From positions 744,001 through 808,000 of the forward strand of contig NZ_JABFDJ010000002.1 of NCBI RefSeq assembly GCF_013403925.1: a stretch of DNA of 64,000 bases, given 5' to 3'. The DNA comes from Winogradskyella wichelsiae. Its GTDB lineage: Bacteria > Bacteroidota > Bacteroidia > Flavobacteriales > Flavobacteriaceae. This document shows positions 54,100-63,628 of this stretch, piece by piece; position 1 is the first letter of the stretch, and each line of letters starts with the position of its first letter. The notes under the pieces are model-generated. The model ran no database searches, was not told the DNA's origin, and saw only the letters and a list, made by a program, of their open reading frames with translations. Position numbers and translations under genes: made by a program.

Positions 54100-57000
54100 T
54101 TAGTAATCATAATACCCATCACCACCGATAGCTCTAACACGTTGTCTGTCTTTATATATAGCAAGATTTAAGATTTCAGTATACTGCTCTTTTAACTCTT
54201 TTGTTTTGTCTACCATAGTACCATAGGTTTCTGATTGAGAATAGTAATTCACTACCAATTCATTTGGGTTTTTTGGTTTTATAAAAGAGATATAATGTAA
54301 AATCTCTAATTTGCCAGAATACTCATCGTCTTTATCTATTTTAAAGAAATACATTTCTGCATTTTTCCCCTTGTCAGTTGTAAAATCACGTTTAAGAATA
54401 AAAGTAATTGAATCTTTTTCCTTCTCATAATTGGCATCTGATAAGAGTTTAGATTTTGCAAATTGCTGTTGGTTAATTCCAATAGATTTAATTTTGTTTA
54501 AAAGCTTTTCTTCGTCTAATTCTTCTAAAAGTAAATATTGGTTTTCTTCGTTATCTACGAGTATTTCGTTCAGCTTTTCTGGTATGGTTTCTTTTGCTTG
54601 AGATAGTAATACGTAATATTTTACCAAAGCGTAAGCGTCATCTACATTCAATAATTTTTCAAAGAAATCTTTTGCCTTACGTTCATTCCTGTAAGGAAAA
54701 ATTAAGCGTACATAAGTAGATAAATCACTAGAGTAAGTATTGTATCCATAATTATAGTTTCCTAGGTTTCGCTTAATTTCCACTTTAGCGTCATTAATCA
54801 ACTGATTTTTATATTTTTTATATGTTCTTTGTTTTACTAAGCCACTATCTTTTACTTTAGCGAGTAGAGTATATAGTGGTTGTTTGTATTCTTCTATGGT
54901 TGAGTATTCTAGTATTTTGGGAAACAAAGAAGCTTTAAGCGCTAAAGAATCTTTACCGTTGTAATTGTAAAACATGCTGCTAACACTTCCTAAAGGTAAA
55001 TCGCGTTCCATAAGTTCTAGAGCAATTTTATAGGATGCTTTATTATTAGAGTCTAATAAACCTTCTAATATTGAGGTTTGTGTTTGTGGATCGGAGTAAC
55101 TATTAATATATAATTGTTTTATAAAAGGTATATTATTCTTTAAATCTATAGTAATAAGTTGTTCTACAAGATGAGATTTTATGTTTAGACGATCTTTGTC
55201 AAATTGAAAATCTTTTAAAACCGAAATAATGTCTTTGCTGTTGTGTTTTTTGAATTTTACTAAGTCGTAAGCTTCTATAACAATACTGTCATTAGACCTC
55301 AGGGCTTCAAAAAATAAATTAGTTTTATCTTTTAAAACACTTTTGCCTAATAAGGTATCTTTTGGGGTGAAGGAATTATAAAATTCTGTTACAAATTTTG
55401 AAGGCCCACTTATAGAATCAATCAAAGTTTTTAGTTCATACAGAACTCCTTCTTTCAATATATTTTTAACTAACACTTGCTTGGCACTCGCAGAATCTGA
55501 ATATGTAAAATTGTGAGTATAAATAGCACCTGTTTTTGAAGACGAACGATTACCGATATTAAATTTTTTCTCTGGAATATAATAACGCGACATATAATTT
55601 ACTTTCTCTTCTAAGTTTTTCCAAAGGCTATCTGTATTATGAAACATTTGTAAATCGTGAAACTTAGTTCTGGAGACTGTAATTTGTTCGTTAGCATTGG
55701 TAGAATAAACTGTTTCGTTCATTGTTTGCTCATAATCTTTATGCCTTGTGGTATTGTTGTAGTTATAAGGGTTTGGTAATGGCGCTTTTCCGTTGGTATT
55801 TACTGAGAAGTATAGCGATGTATCGATTACTGTTTTAAAATTGGTATAATCGGTTTTGTTGAATTTAAAAGATTTAAAAAAGGCAGTTTTATCGGCATCA
55901 TTAGTACCAACGTAACCTAATAAATAATAACTACCATCTTTTGCTATGGTTTTTAAATGAAGTTTTTTATTTGTTGAAGAGTCTAAAAGGGCATAAGATT
56001 CATAATTCTTGTAATTGCCAGCTTTAAATCCCCCTTTAGCTTCTGAAAGCTTATAGTTTTTATATAAAGCATGATGAAAATATTTAGCTTCAAAGCTATC
56101 TTCTTCAATATAAGAGAGGTCGTTTAATACCGCTTCTTCCAAAAAATAATAGGCATCATCTTTATAACCTTCAAGTAGTTTTTTACCATAATTATTCATG
56201 TTACTAGAGGTATAATAATTAGGAAAATTTACTTGAAATTTTTTTTCTGGAGATACAAATAATTGTGTGGTGTTTGAGAGTGTCTTTAAGTCAATAGAAT
56301 TAAAAACGTCACCTTCATGTTTTAATACAAAATCACTTCGACCTGCAAATTTTATAATAATGATTTCTAAAGGTGTTTCGTAAATATGATATTTCTGAAA
56401 CTCGCCTTTTTTAGTCTTATTAACGATGCTTATACCTGGATAAGGTTTTTTTAATTTATCCTTTTTTATAATATCCCCGGGGATATCTTCATATAGTAGA
56501 TTGTCAATATCTTTTAAGGTGATATTAGATTTTTCGTTTGGTAAATATCTAAAGCGGCTAATTCTATTAATGGTTAAGTAAGCACCATTAGTCATGTCTG
56601 GGTCTAAATAATATTTTTGTCCACCATAAGAAAACTCACGTAATTCATCGTAGGTGTTAATGCTTAAAAACCCATCTGGTGTGGTGTGTTTTTTAAGTGT
56701 TGGCGCTATAAATAAACTGTCTAATTTTGTTTTTTCTGTCTTACTGTAATTAGTTTGTTTAGATATTAGTGCCTCTACAGTATAGCCTCTTTTTCGCAAC
56801 AGATTAATCATGCCTTGGTCACCTGGTAAATGAGCTGCTCCAACACCTGCAAAAACAGACTTGGTTGGCATTAGTTTATCTAAAGAAACCACCATATTTT
56901 CATTACGGATGTAAAGCATGTTTTCTCTAAAGAATTTTGTGTTTACACCAGCTCCAATAGAATCTAATAAATCTAAATTGCGATCGCGATAAAGGTTTTC

Positions 57001-57606
57001 TTGAATTAAATAAGGATTCTCTTGAGCGTATAATTTTTGAATCCACGGCTCTAGTTCTTTTTTGTTAGCATTATAGGCTGCTTTTGTGGTAAGGTATCTC
57101 GATTCTTCTAAGTCTTCTAAAGCATATATTTCTTTGTTATTTTTCTTTCCCGCTTGAAAAATAAACATGTCTAAATAAGTCTCTTCTTCAAAATTATCTG
57201 ACGTATTACTTTTTCTGTATAAATAGGTATTTATAGCGTTATTATCCATTCTTACAGAACCTCTAATTGTCATTTCTTCAGGATGTATTAGCTTAAATGC
57301 ATTGGCATAAAAATCATCATTATAATCGTTGTAAGCAGCTATTTGATTTAACATGGTTGCATGATTAAATTCAGGCCACGTTGTAGGATCAGATTCTAAA
57401 GCAATACAGTCACTTTGGTCTAAAGCTTTATAGAACACATCATCGAGTCTAAAGGCTACTTTTTTGCTGACATGCATTGTGCCATATAGATAAGATGGTT
57501 TTTGTAATCCATTTCCGGTAATCTTCCAAAGTAGACTCTGATATTGTTGTTGTGAGAAAGCAAAAGCGGTAAATAAAACAAGAATTATAGAAGCGGTTTT
57601 TTTCAT
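54100..57606 (-). CDS. TraB/GumN-family protein with a ~850-residue C-terminal extension
   Basis: Signal peptide (1-18, FAFSQ), then a TraB/GumN domain (about 20-285) with its two hallmark motifs GTMH (42-45) and GVGAAHLPGD (about 254-263). Ordinary GumN proteins stop near residue 290-300. Here about 850 more residues follow: a beta-rich stretch (about 300-620) and then an alpha-helical, repeat-like stretch (about 740-1080) resembling HEAT-like pairs. TraB/Tiki relatives include metalloproteases, but bacterial activity is unproven. The exported product presumably works in the periplasm. It is in one transcript with a small membrane protein. Confidence 0.82.
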   Translation of the reverse strand: MKKTASIILVLFTAFAFSQQQYQSLLWKITGNGLQKPSYLYGTMHVSKKVAFRLDDVFYKALDQSDCIALESDPTTWPEFNHATMLNQIAAYNDYNDDFYANAFKLIHPEEMTIRGSVRMDNNAINTYLYRKSNTSDNFEEETYLDMFIFQAGKKNNKEIYALEDLEESRYLTTKAAYNANKKELEPWIQKLYAQENPYLIQENLYRDRNLDLLDSIGAGVNTKFFRENMLYIRNENMVVSLDKLMPTKSVFAGVGAAHLPGDQGMINLLRKRGYTVEALISKQTNYSKTEKTKLDSLFIAPTLKKHTTPDGFLSINTYDELREFSYGGQKYYLDPDMTNGAYLTINRISRFRYLPNEKSNITLKDIDNLLYEDIPGDIIKKDKLKKPYPGISIVNKTKKGEFQKYHIYETPLEIIIIKFAGRSDFVLKHEGDVFNSIDLKTLSNTTQLFVSPEKKFQVNFPNYYTSSNMNNYGKKLLEGYKDDAYYFLEEAVLNDLSYIEEDSFEAKYFHHALYKNYKLSEAKGGFKAGNYKNYESYALLDSSTNKKLHLKTIAKDGSYYLLGYVGTNDADKTAFFKSFKFNKTDYTNFKTVIDTSLYFSVNTNGKAPLPNPYNYNNTTRHKDYEQTMNETVYSTNANEQITVSRTKFHDLQMFHNTDSLWKNLEEKVNYMSRYYIPEKKFNIGNRSSSKTGAIYTHNFTYSDSASAKQVLVKNILKEGVLYELKTLIDSISGPSKFVTEFYNSFTPKDTLLGKSVLKDKTNLFFEALRSNDSIVIEAYDLVKFKKHNSKDIISVLKDFQFDKDRLNIKSHLVEQLITIDLKNNIPFIKQLYINSYSDPQTQTSILEGLLDSNNKASYKIALELMERDLPLGSVSSMFYNYNGKDSLALKASLFPKILEYSTIEEYKQPLYTLLAKVKDSGLVKQRTYKKYKNQLINDAKVEIKRNLGNYNYGYNTYSSDLSTYVRLIFPYRNERKAKDFFEKLLNVDDAYALVKYYVLLSQAKETIPEKLNEILVDNEENQYLLLEELDEEKLLNKIKSIGINQQQFAKSKLLSDANYEKEKDSITFILKRDFTTDKGKNAEMYFFKIDKDDEYSGKLEILHYISFIKPKNPNELVVNYYSQSETYGTMVDKTKELKEQYTEILNLAIYKDRQRVRAIGGDGYYDY

Positions 57607-57799
57607 AATATAATTTAAGCGGTACTTGTAAAGGTATTTAAATCCTTTTAAGAGTTATACAGAATTCGTTAAACTCGATAAAATACTAAAATTAAAACTA
57701 CCTATTTTTTAATTGATAAATTAAAAGTTAACAAAATATTTAAAATAGTAGAATAAATAAAAGCAATACCAACCATTAGAAAGTATTATATTAAGAGTG

Positions 57800-57807
57800 T
57801 ATTTTTG
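57800..57807 (+). promoter_or_regulatory. -7 box of the hemH operon
   Basis: TATTTTTG matches TAnnTTTG, 18 bases before the hemH ATG; no clear -33 TTTG. Confidence 0.45.
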
Positions 57808-57825
57808 TAAGCGAAAAAGAAAACT

Positions 57826-58848
57826 ATGGCAAAAGGAATTTTATTAGTCAATTTGGGTTCACCAGAGAGTCCAAATCCTAAAGATGTTAAGAAATATCTT
57901 GGGGAATTTTTAATGGATGAGCGTGTTATTGATGTACCGCTTTGGGCTAGAACGCTATTGGTAAAAGGTATTATTTTAAATACACGACCAAAAGCATCTG
58001 CAGCGGCATACAAGAAAATTTGGTGGGAAGATGGTTCGCCTTTAATTGTGTTATCTGAACGACTTCAAGAAAAAGTTCAGGAACAGGTAGAATATCCTAT
58101 CGCATTAGCCATGCGTTATGGTAGTATGACGATTAAAAAAGGCTTACAAGAATTAGTCGATAAAGGTGTTGATGAGGTCTTTTTAGTGCCACTATATCCT
58201 CAATTTGCTATGGCAACGACCGAAACTATTTTGGTATTGGCTGAAGAGATAAGACAAGAACATTTTCCTCAGTTAAAATTTTCTGATTTAAAAGCATTTT
58301 ATAATAATCCAGAATATATCGAAGTACTTTCTAATAGTATTTCGAGAAGTATTGAAGGAAAAGATATCGATCATTTATTGTTTTCTTATCATGGAGTTCC
58401 TGAACGACACATTAGAAAAAGTGATGTTACAAAATCGCATTGTAAAATTGATGGAAGTTGTTGTGCAACGGCATCTAAAGCACATGAGTTTTGTTACAGA
58501 CATCAATGTAAAGAGGTAACACGTTTGGTTGGGGAGCATCTTAAATTGAAAGAGGGAACATACTCTACCAGTTTTCAATCGCGATTAGGTTTCGATCCAT
58601 GGTTAAGACCTTATACAGATAGAACCATTGAGCGTTTTGGAAAAGAAGGCATTAAGAAAATGGCTATTGTAACGCCTGCATTTGTTAGTGATTGTCTTGA
58701 GACTTTAGAAGAAATTGCTATGGAAGGTGAAGAGATTTTTCACGAAATGGGAGGAAAGGAATTTTCTACAGTTCCATGTTTAAATGATGATGCCGAATGG
58801 GTTAGTCTTTTAGCAAAATGGATTAATGAATGGGCAACTTCTAAATAG
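57826..58848 (+). CDS. hemH: Ferrochelatase
   Basis: Inserts Fe2+ into protoporphyrin IX (or coproporphyrin III in other lineages). Catalytic His189 is in SYHGVPERH, and the C-terminal acid cluster is represented by CLETLEEIAMEGEE. A Cys set (CKIDGSCC..CYRHQC, about 206-226) in the middle could hold a [2Fe-2S] cluster or disulfides. Length 340 is standard. It heads a plus operon with a MATE transporter (12-base gap) and HemJ, completing the heme pathway that begins at hemA. Confidence 0.96.
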   Translation: MAKGILLVNLGSPESPNPKDVKKYLGEFLMDERVIDVPLWARTLLVKGIILNTRPKASAAAYKKIWWEDGSPLIVLSERLQEKVQEQVEYPIALAMRYGSMTIKKGLQELVDKGVDEVFLVPLYPQFAMATTETILVLAEEIRQEHFPQLKFSDLKAFYNNPEYIEVLSNSISRSIEGKDIDHLLFSYHGVPERHIRKSDVTKSHCKIDGSCCATASKAHEFCYRHQCKEVTRLVGEHLKLKEGTYSTSFQSRLGFDPWLRPYTDRTIERFGKEGIKKMAIVTPAFVSDCLETLEEIAMEGEEIFHEMGGKEFSTVPCLNDDAEWVSLLAKWINEWATSK

Positions 58849-58860
58849 TTAAGTTAATTA

Positions 58861-60213
58861 ATGGCAAAAGTGTCGTCAGAAGAATTAGGAAATCAACCAA
58901 TTGGTCAATTGCTAATTAAGCAAGCTGTGCCCGCATCTATTGGAGTGTTGGTTATGTCTCTAAATGTTGTAGTTGATACTATTTTTGTTGGGCAATGGAT
59001 TGGTGCCATTGCTATTGCAGCTATAAATATTGTATTACCTGTTTCGTTCTTTATTGCGGCTTTAGGAATGAGTGTTGGTGTTGGTGGAGCATCTATTATT
59101 TCTCGCGCACTTGGTGCTTCTAATTACGAGAAAGCTTTAAAAACTTTTGGAAACCAAATTACATTAGTTTTAGTATTAACCACATCTATTGTAGCGCTGG
59201 GGTTATTTTTTGCAGATGATATTATTCTGCTCTTTGGTGGTAAAGGCGAAATTTTAGCCCCTGCAAAAGTGTATTATAAAATTGTGCTTTACGGAATTCC
59301 TATGTTGGCCTTTTCTATGCTTGGTAATAATGTGATTAGAGCAGAAGGAAAACCAAAATTCGGAATGTATGCCATGATGATTCCATCAATTGGTAATTTA
59401 CTTTTAGATTATATTTTTATCAATTTGTTGGGTTACGGAATGGCTGGTGCGGCATGGGCAACAACAATTTCTTATAGTTGCTCATTCTTATTCGTTGTTT
59501 GGTTTTTTAATTCAAAGCATTCAGAATTAAAAATAAGCTTATCACACTTTGGTCTTGATTTGTCTATTGTAAAAGAAATTGCAGCTTTGGGTTTTGTAAC
59601 CTTGGCAAGACAAGCTGTTGTTAGCGTTACATACTTGTTTATGAATAATATTCTATTCAATTTAGGTGGTGCAACTTCTGTTACAGCATATGCTATTGTG
59701 GGTAGAATGTTAATGTTTGCTTTGTTTCCTGTACTTGGTGTAACTCAAGGTTTTTTACCAATTGCAGGATTTAATTATGGCGCTAAAAATTACGAACGTG
59801 TTAGGGAGAGTATTAATATTGCTATAAAATATGCCGCTATTTTAGCCTCTGTAATATTTGTAGTGCTTATGTTGTTTCCTGAGGCAATTACTAGGGTATT
59901 TACTTCAGATTTAGATGTTATAAGACAAACACCTTATGCAATGCGCTGGGTTTTTGCTGCGACACCAATTATAGCATTGCAACTTATTGGTGCTGCTTAT
60001 TTTCAGGCGATTGGTAAGGCCACACCTGCATTGTTACTTACGTTGTCTCGGCAAGGGTTTTTCTTTATTCCGTTGATATTAATTTTACCAAAATTTTATG
60101 GTGAAATTGGCGTGTGGATGTCATTTCCTATTGCAGATGTTTTAGCTACAATTGTAACGGGCTATTTTTTAAATCGTGAAATCCGAAAAAATCTAATCAA
60201 TAAAATAGTTTAA
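58861..60213 (+). CDS. MATE-family efflux transporter
   Basis: 450 residues with about twelve TM helices arranged as two pseudo-repeats. Each begins with the GQLLIKQAVPASIGVLVMSL / IAALGFVTLARQAVVSV type of helix, and a conserved VGVGGASIISRALGA loop lies in the N-half. MATE proteins export cationic compounds with Na+ or H+ gradients. Its place between hemH and hemJ suggests possible tetrapyrrole or metal-related export, but this is inference only. Confidence 0.92.
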   Translation: MAKVSSEELGNQPIGQLLIKQAVPASIGVLVMSLNVVVDTIFVGQWIGAIAIAAINIVLPVSFFIAALGMSVGVGGASIISRALGASNYEKALKTFGNQITLVLVLTTSIVALGLFFADDIILLFGGKGEILAPAKVYYKIVLYGIPMLAFSMLGNNVIRAEGKPKFGMYAMMIPSIGNLLLDYIFINLLGYGMAGAAWATTISYSCSFLFVVWFFNSKHSELKISLSHFGLDLSIVKEIAALGFVTLARQAVVSVTYLFMNNILFNLGGATSVTAYAIVGRMLMFALFPVLGVTQGFLPIAGFNYGAKNYERVRESINIAIKYAAILASVIFVVLMLFPEAITRVFTSDLDVIRQTPYAMRWVFAATPIIALQLIGAAYFQAIGKATPALLLTLSRQGFFFIPLILILPKFYGEIGVWMSFPIADVLATIVTGYFLNREIRKNLINKIV

Positions 60214-60225
60214 ATTAGTGAGCTC

Positions 60226-60774
60226 ATGGAGTATTACCAATATATAAAATCCTTTCATCTTATTTTTGTAATTACATGGTTTGCTGGGTTGTTTTATATT
60301 CCTAGGTTGTTTGTGTATCAAATTGAAGCATCCGATAAGCCTTCACCCGAAAAAGAAATTTTAGGTAAGCAATTAAAACTGATGGCAAAGCGATTGTGGT
60401 TTATTATCACTTGGCCTTCAGCAATTTTAGCGACTTTATTTGCTGTCATATTAATGATTTTAATGCCAAGCTGGTTTCAGCAAAGCTGGATGCATGTAAA
60501 ACTCACGTTTGTATTGCTCTTATTTATTTACCATTATAAAACACATATCTACTTTAAACAACTTCAGAATGACGAGGTAAAAGTGACCTCTAGTTTTATG
60601 CGTATTTGGAATGAAGGTGCAACATTTATACTTTTTGCTGTTGTTTTCTTAGTGATTCTTAAAAGTTCAATTAATTGGATTTTTGGTATTGTAGGTGTTT
60701 TTGTTTTGGGTATTTTAATTATGCTAGGGTTTAAGCTGTATAAAAATATGCGTTCAAAAGATCCTGAAGCTTAA
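60226..60774 (+). CDS. hemJ: Protoporphyrinogen IX oxidase HemJ (CopD-like membrane protein)
   Basis: 182-residue membrane protein with four to five TM helices and the HemJ pattern: SFHLIFVITWFAGLFYIPRLFVY at the start (His11 and the Arg of PRLF), then WMHVKLTFVLLLFIYH. HemJ oxidises protoporphyrinogen IX to protoporphyrin IX in bacteria that lack HemG/HemY. It lies 12 bases after the MATE gene and in the same transcript as hemH, the enzyme of the next step. The UPF0093/CopD-related annotation is a less specific alternative. Confidence 0.88.
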   Translation: MEYYQYIKSFHLIFVITWFAGLFYIPRLFVYQIEASDKPSPEKEILGKQLKLMAKRLWFIITWPSAILATLFAVILMILMPSWFQQSWMHVKLTFVLLLFIYHYKTHIYFKQLQNDEVKVTSSFMRIWNEGATFILFAVVFLVILKSSINWIFGIVGVFVLGILIMLGFKLYKNMRSKDPEA

Positions 60775-60910
60775 AAAAGAGTCTTTATAAAAAAATTTAG
60801 ATTTTTATTAATTTGAAAATTAGACTTACCTGCTTTGGATTGATTATTGCTATCTTTAAGACTTGTAACTAAGAATTAAAAGCCGCCCATTTATATTGGG
60901 TATTTCCATA

Positions 60911-62374
60911 ATGATTAAACGCCTATCCTTAAGAGCCCGAATAGTTTTAAACATGATCCTTTTGGTCTTGTTGGCATCTGGTTTAATTGCAGCAGTAACG
61001 ATTTATCAATATAGTGAAGAGGCTAAAGATTACCATAAAGAACGTTTAGAGCGAAAGGAAAAAGCCATTAAGCAAAGCATTGACTTTGTTATTCGCGAAA
61101 CTACTTATCCTGTAACTACAGAAAATATTCCGCTAATTTTTAAAGATGAAATATTTGAAATAGATGCCATTCATAATCTACAAATTAAACTATACGATCT
61201 CGATGGGCAATTACTAAAAAGTTCTAAACGAACCTTGCAGGTAGATCCAAATGAACGCTGTTTAGATGCTGAAATACTGAATGTTTTATCTAATACTTTA
61301 GAGCATCGTTATGTTTTAAAAAACAAAGTTTCGGGTCATACCTTTCAGTCTTCGTATAGCTATATTATGGACGAAAAGTTTAAAAACATTGCAATTTTAA
61401 ACTTACCGTATTTAGAAAATGATGACTTCTTTAATAAAGAGCTTAAGGAGTTTTTGTTTCGTTTAGCTTATGCTTATTTGGTACTTATTCTTGTTGCTAT
61501 CATTTTTGCTTATTTCATCTCTAAGTTTATTACAAAATCGCTTAAAACGATTAGTGATAAGATGAGTGAAACGCGACTTGAAAAACGTAATAAGAAAATT
61601 GAGATTGAATCTTCTAGTGAAGAAATTGAAACGTTAGTAAATTCATATAATAGTATGATTGATGAGTTAGAGGCAAGTGCTGTAAAATTAGCAATCAATG
61701 AGCGAGAGCAAGCGTGGCGAGAAATGGCAAAGCAGGTAGCTCACGAAATAAAAAATCCATTGACCCCAATGCGATTAACCGTTCAGAGTTTTGAACGTAA
61801 ATTTGATCCACAAGATGAAAATATTCATCAAAAACTTAAAGAATATAGTAATACGCTTATTCAACAAATTGATACCTTGAGTTCTATTGCTTCGGCTTTT
61901 TCTAATTTTGCTAAAATGCCAGCTCAAAAAAGTGAAGTACTTAACGTAGTGCTGATTGTAAAAATGGCACTCGATATTTTTACAGAGGATTATATTGAGT
62001 TTCATTCGGAAGCAGAAAAGATTATAGCAAAATTTGATAGAACTCAGTTGATTAGAGTGGTAACTAATCTTGTTAAAAACGGAATTCAATCCATACCTGA
62101 AACTTCTGAAAATCCAAAAATTGCAGTTCGTGTTTTTAATGAGAATGATAATGTGTGTATTACAGTTGAAGATAATGGATCTGGAATCTCCGAAGAGACA
62201 AAAGCTAAAATATTTGAACCTAAGTTTACTACCAAATCTAGTGGAATGGGGCTTGGTTTAGGAATGGTGAAAAACATTGTAGAAACTTATAAAGGAAATA
62301 TTACCTTTACATCTCAGCTAGGAAAAGGCACTATTTTTACAGTTATATTTCCTAAAAATCAGAATCCTAATTAA
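60911..62374 (+). CDS. NtrY-like sensor histidine kinase
   Basis: Two TM helices (about 10-30 and 185-205) flank a ~150-residue periplasmic sensor region. Then come HAMP, the H-box (MAKQVAHEIKNPLTPM, His278 counted from this start) and the HATPase domain (N-box NLVKNGIQSIPE, G1 VEDNGSGIS, G2 GLGLGMV). No receiver domain. The frame opens at 60896, but the Met at 60911 (MIKRLSLRARI) is favoured because the positively charged start of the first TM helix follows it. No cognate response regulator lies alongside. NtrY-type kinases usually pair with sigma-54 activators; here the partner is unknown. Confidence 0.9.
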   Translation: MIKRLSLRARIVLNMILLVLLASGLIAAVTIYQYSEEAKDYHKERLERKEKAIKQSIDFVIRETTYPVTTENIPLIFKDEIFEIDAIHNLQIKLYDLDGQLLKSSKRTLQVDPNERCLDAEILNVLSNTLEHRYVLKNKVSGHTFQSSYSYIMDEKFKNIAILNLPYLENDDFFNKELKEFLFRLAYAYLVLILVAIIFAYFISKFITKSLKTISDKMSETRLEKRNKKIEIESSSEEIETLVNSYNSMIDELEASAVKLAINEREQAWREMAKQVAHEIKNPLTPMRLTVQSFERKFDPQDENIHQKLKEYSNTLIQQIDTLSSIASAFSNFAKMPAQKSEVLNVVLIVKMALDIFTEDYIEFHSEAEKIIAKFDRTQLIRVVTNLVKNGIQSIPETSENPKIAVRVFNENDNVCITVEDNGSGISEETKAKIFEPKFTTKSSGMGLGLGMVKNIVETYKGNITFTSQLGKGTIFTVIFPKNQNPN

Positions 62375-62481
62375 TTTAGGATATTATAGAAATAAGCAAA
62401 TGGTTGTGTTCTCTTAGAGTTATGCAATTAAATTTTAAATAATAAAATTCCCTCTTCCTTGGGAATAAAAATAAGTTTTTT

Positions 62482-63264
62482 ATGAACTACGAAAATATTT
62501 TATCAGAACATTCTAACGGAATTACAACCATTACAATTAACAGACCTAAAAAATTAAATGCTTTAAATAGAGCTACCATTCAGGAATTACATGATGCTTT
62601 TGAAGCGGCTGATACAGATGGTGATACTAAGGTGATTATTATTACAGGAAGTGGAGAAAAAGCTTTTGTAGCAGGTGCTGATATTAGTGAGTTTGCTGAT
62701 TTTAATGTTGAAGAAGGAGGTGATTTAGCTGCCCAAGGTCACGAGATTTTATTTGATTTTGTAGCGAATTTAAGTACACCGGTTATTGCTGCTGTAAATG
62801 GTTTTGCTCTTGGTGGTGGATTAGAATTAGCTATGGCTTCTCATTTTAGATTGGCAAGTGATAATGCAAAAATGGGATTACCAGAAGTGTCTCTTGGCGT
62901 TATTCCAGGATACGGAGGTACACAACGTTTACCGCAATTAGTAGGTAAGGGGAGAGCTATGGAAATGATTATGACAGCAGGTATGATTGACGCAAATAAA
63001 GCTTTAAGCTACGGTTTGGTGAATCATGTTGTGCCTCAAGAAGAATTATTACCGCTTGCTGAAAAGATTGCTAGTAAAATAATGCGTAACTCTTCTGTTG
63101 CCATTGCTGAGGCTATTGGTGCAATTAACGCTAATTATGATGATGGAGTTAATGGATTTGAAGTTGAAATTGAAGCTTTCGGTAATTGCTTTGGTACCGA
63201 AGATTTTGTAGAAGGTACTACGGCATTTCTAGAGAAGCGTAAGGCGGATTTTCCTGGTAAGTAA
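62482..63264 (+). CDS. Enoyl-CoA hydratase/isomerase family protein
   Basis: Crotonase-fold enzyme: CoA/oxyanion region FVAGADISEF (about 66-75), NGFALGGGLELAMASHFRLAS (about 108-128) and GLPEVSLGVIPGYGGTQRLP (about 132-151), whose glutamates are catalytic in hydratases. Length 260 is typical of 3-hydroxybutyryl-CoA dehydratase/short-chain enoyl-CoA hydratases. It may act with the CoA-transferase genes at 17 kb in acyl-CoA metabolism. A single gene; the exact substrate chain length is not readable. Confidence 0.92.
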   Translation: MNYENILSEHSNGITTITINRPKKLNALNRATIQELHDAFEAADTDGDTKVIIITGSGEKAFVAGADISEFADFNVEEGGDLAAQGHEILFDFVANLSTPVIAAVNGFALGGGLELAMASHFRLASDNAKMGLPEVSLGVIPGYGGTQRLPQLVGKGRAMEMIMTAGMIDANKALSYGLVNHVVPQEELLPLAEKIASKIMRNSSVAIAEAIGAINANYDDGVNGFEVEIEAFGNCFGTEDFVEGTTAFLEKRKADFPGK

Positions 63265-63273
63265 TAAAATAAT

Positions 63274-63328
63274 ATTCGTATAAAATATTATTTAACAACA
63301 TTCTTTTTAGATAATATTTTATACGAAT
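63274..63328. repeat. 18-bp perfect inverted repeat with 19-base loop
   Basis: ATTCGTATAAAATATTAT (63274-63291) is exactly complementary to ATAATATTTTATACGAAT (63311-63328). AT-rich and without a T-run, so not a typical terminator. It begins 9 bases after the enoyl-CoA hydratase stop. Confidence 0.75.
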
Positions 63329-63410
63329 AATATATAGGTGCCATTATTATGAGGCTTGCTATAATAACAGGACTCATAATAGCTAGTTGTATTTTGTAAA
63401 ATTGGTACAT
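63288..63410 (-). CDS. Possible 40-residue single-TM peptide
   Basis: ATG at 63410 opens a 40-codon frame (MYQFYKIQLAIMSPVII..) with one hydrophobic helix (about 8-26) and a basic end (SKKNVVK). It terminates inside the left arm of the 18-bp inverted repeat. Composition fits a small membrane peptide but no homolog is recognised. The rest of the 364-base gap (63411-63565) shows nothing. Confidence 0.3.
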   Translation of the reverse strand: MYQFYKIQLAIMSPVIIASLIIMAPIYYSYKILSKKNVVK

Positions 63411-63567
63411 GTCTTTATATTTTTATTTTTAACAAATATATAGTGTGTTTGAGTAGCTTATAACATCCATATTATCAAATAACTAATCTAAATTAACCTC
63501 TCTAAACATAATGAATTAAACCGAATTTTAATTTTTTAAAAATGGCAAAGTCAGACTTTTTTAAACA

Positions 63568-63599
63568 AAAAAAAGTGGGCTCTCTACAACCCACTTTTT
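63568..63599. terminator. Bidirectional terminator
   Basis: AAAAGTGGG / CCCACTTTT with a 10-base loop, A-run before and T-run after. It lies 30 bases beyond the stop of the minus-strand gene at the right edge. Confidence 0.8.
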
Positions 63600-63628
63600 G
63601 AACTAAATAAACTAATATAAACAACAAT

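Noticed and set aside
60831-60858. Promoter for the histidine kinase (TTTG then TATCTTTA)
   Set aside because: The spacing is only 13 bases instead of about 19, and the -7 lacks the final G.
61775-62089. 104-codon minus-strand frame within the histidine kinase
   Set aside because: Antisense to the H-box to N-box region; composition (Phe/Asn/Lys rich) is that of a reversed AT-rich gene.
62449-62466. Hairpin ATTCCC..GGGAAT before the enoyl-CoA hydratase gene
   Set aside because: Only a 6-bp stem, no T-run, and it lies about 75 bases from the preceding stop; too weak to call a terminator or operator.
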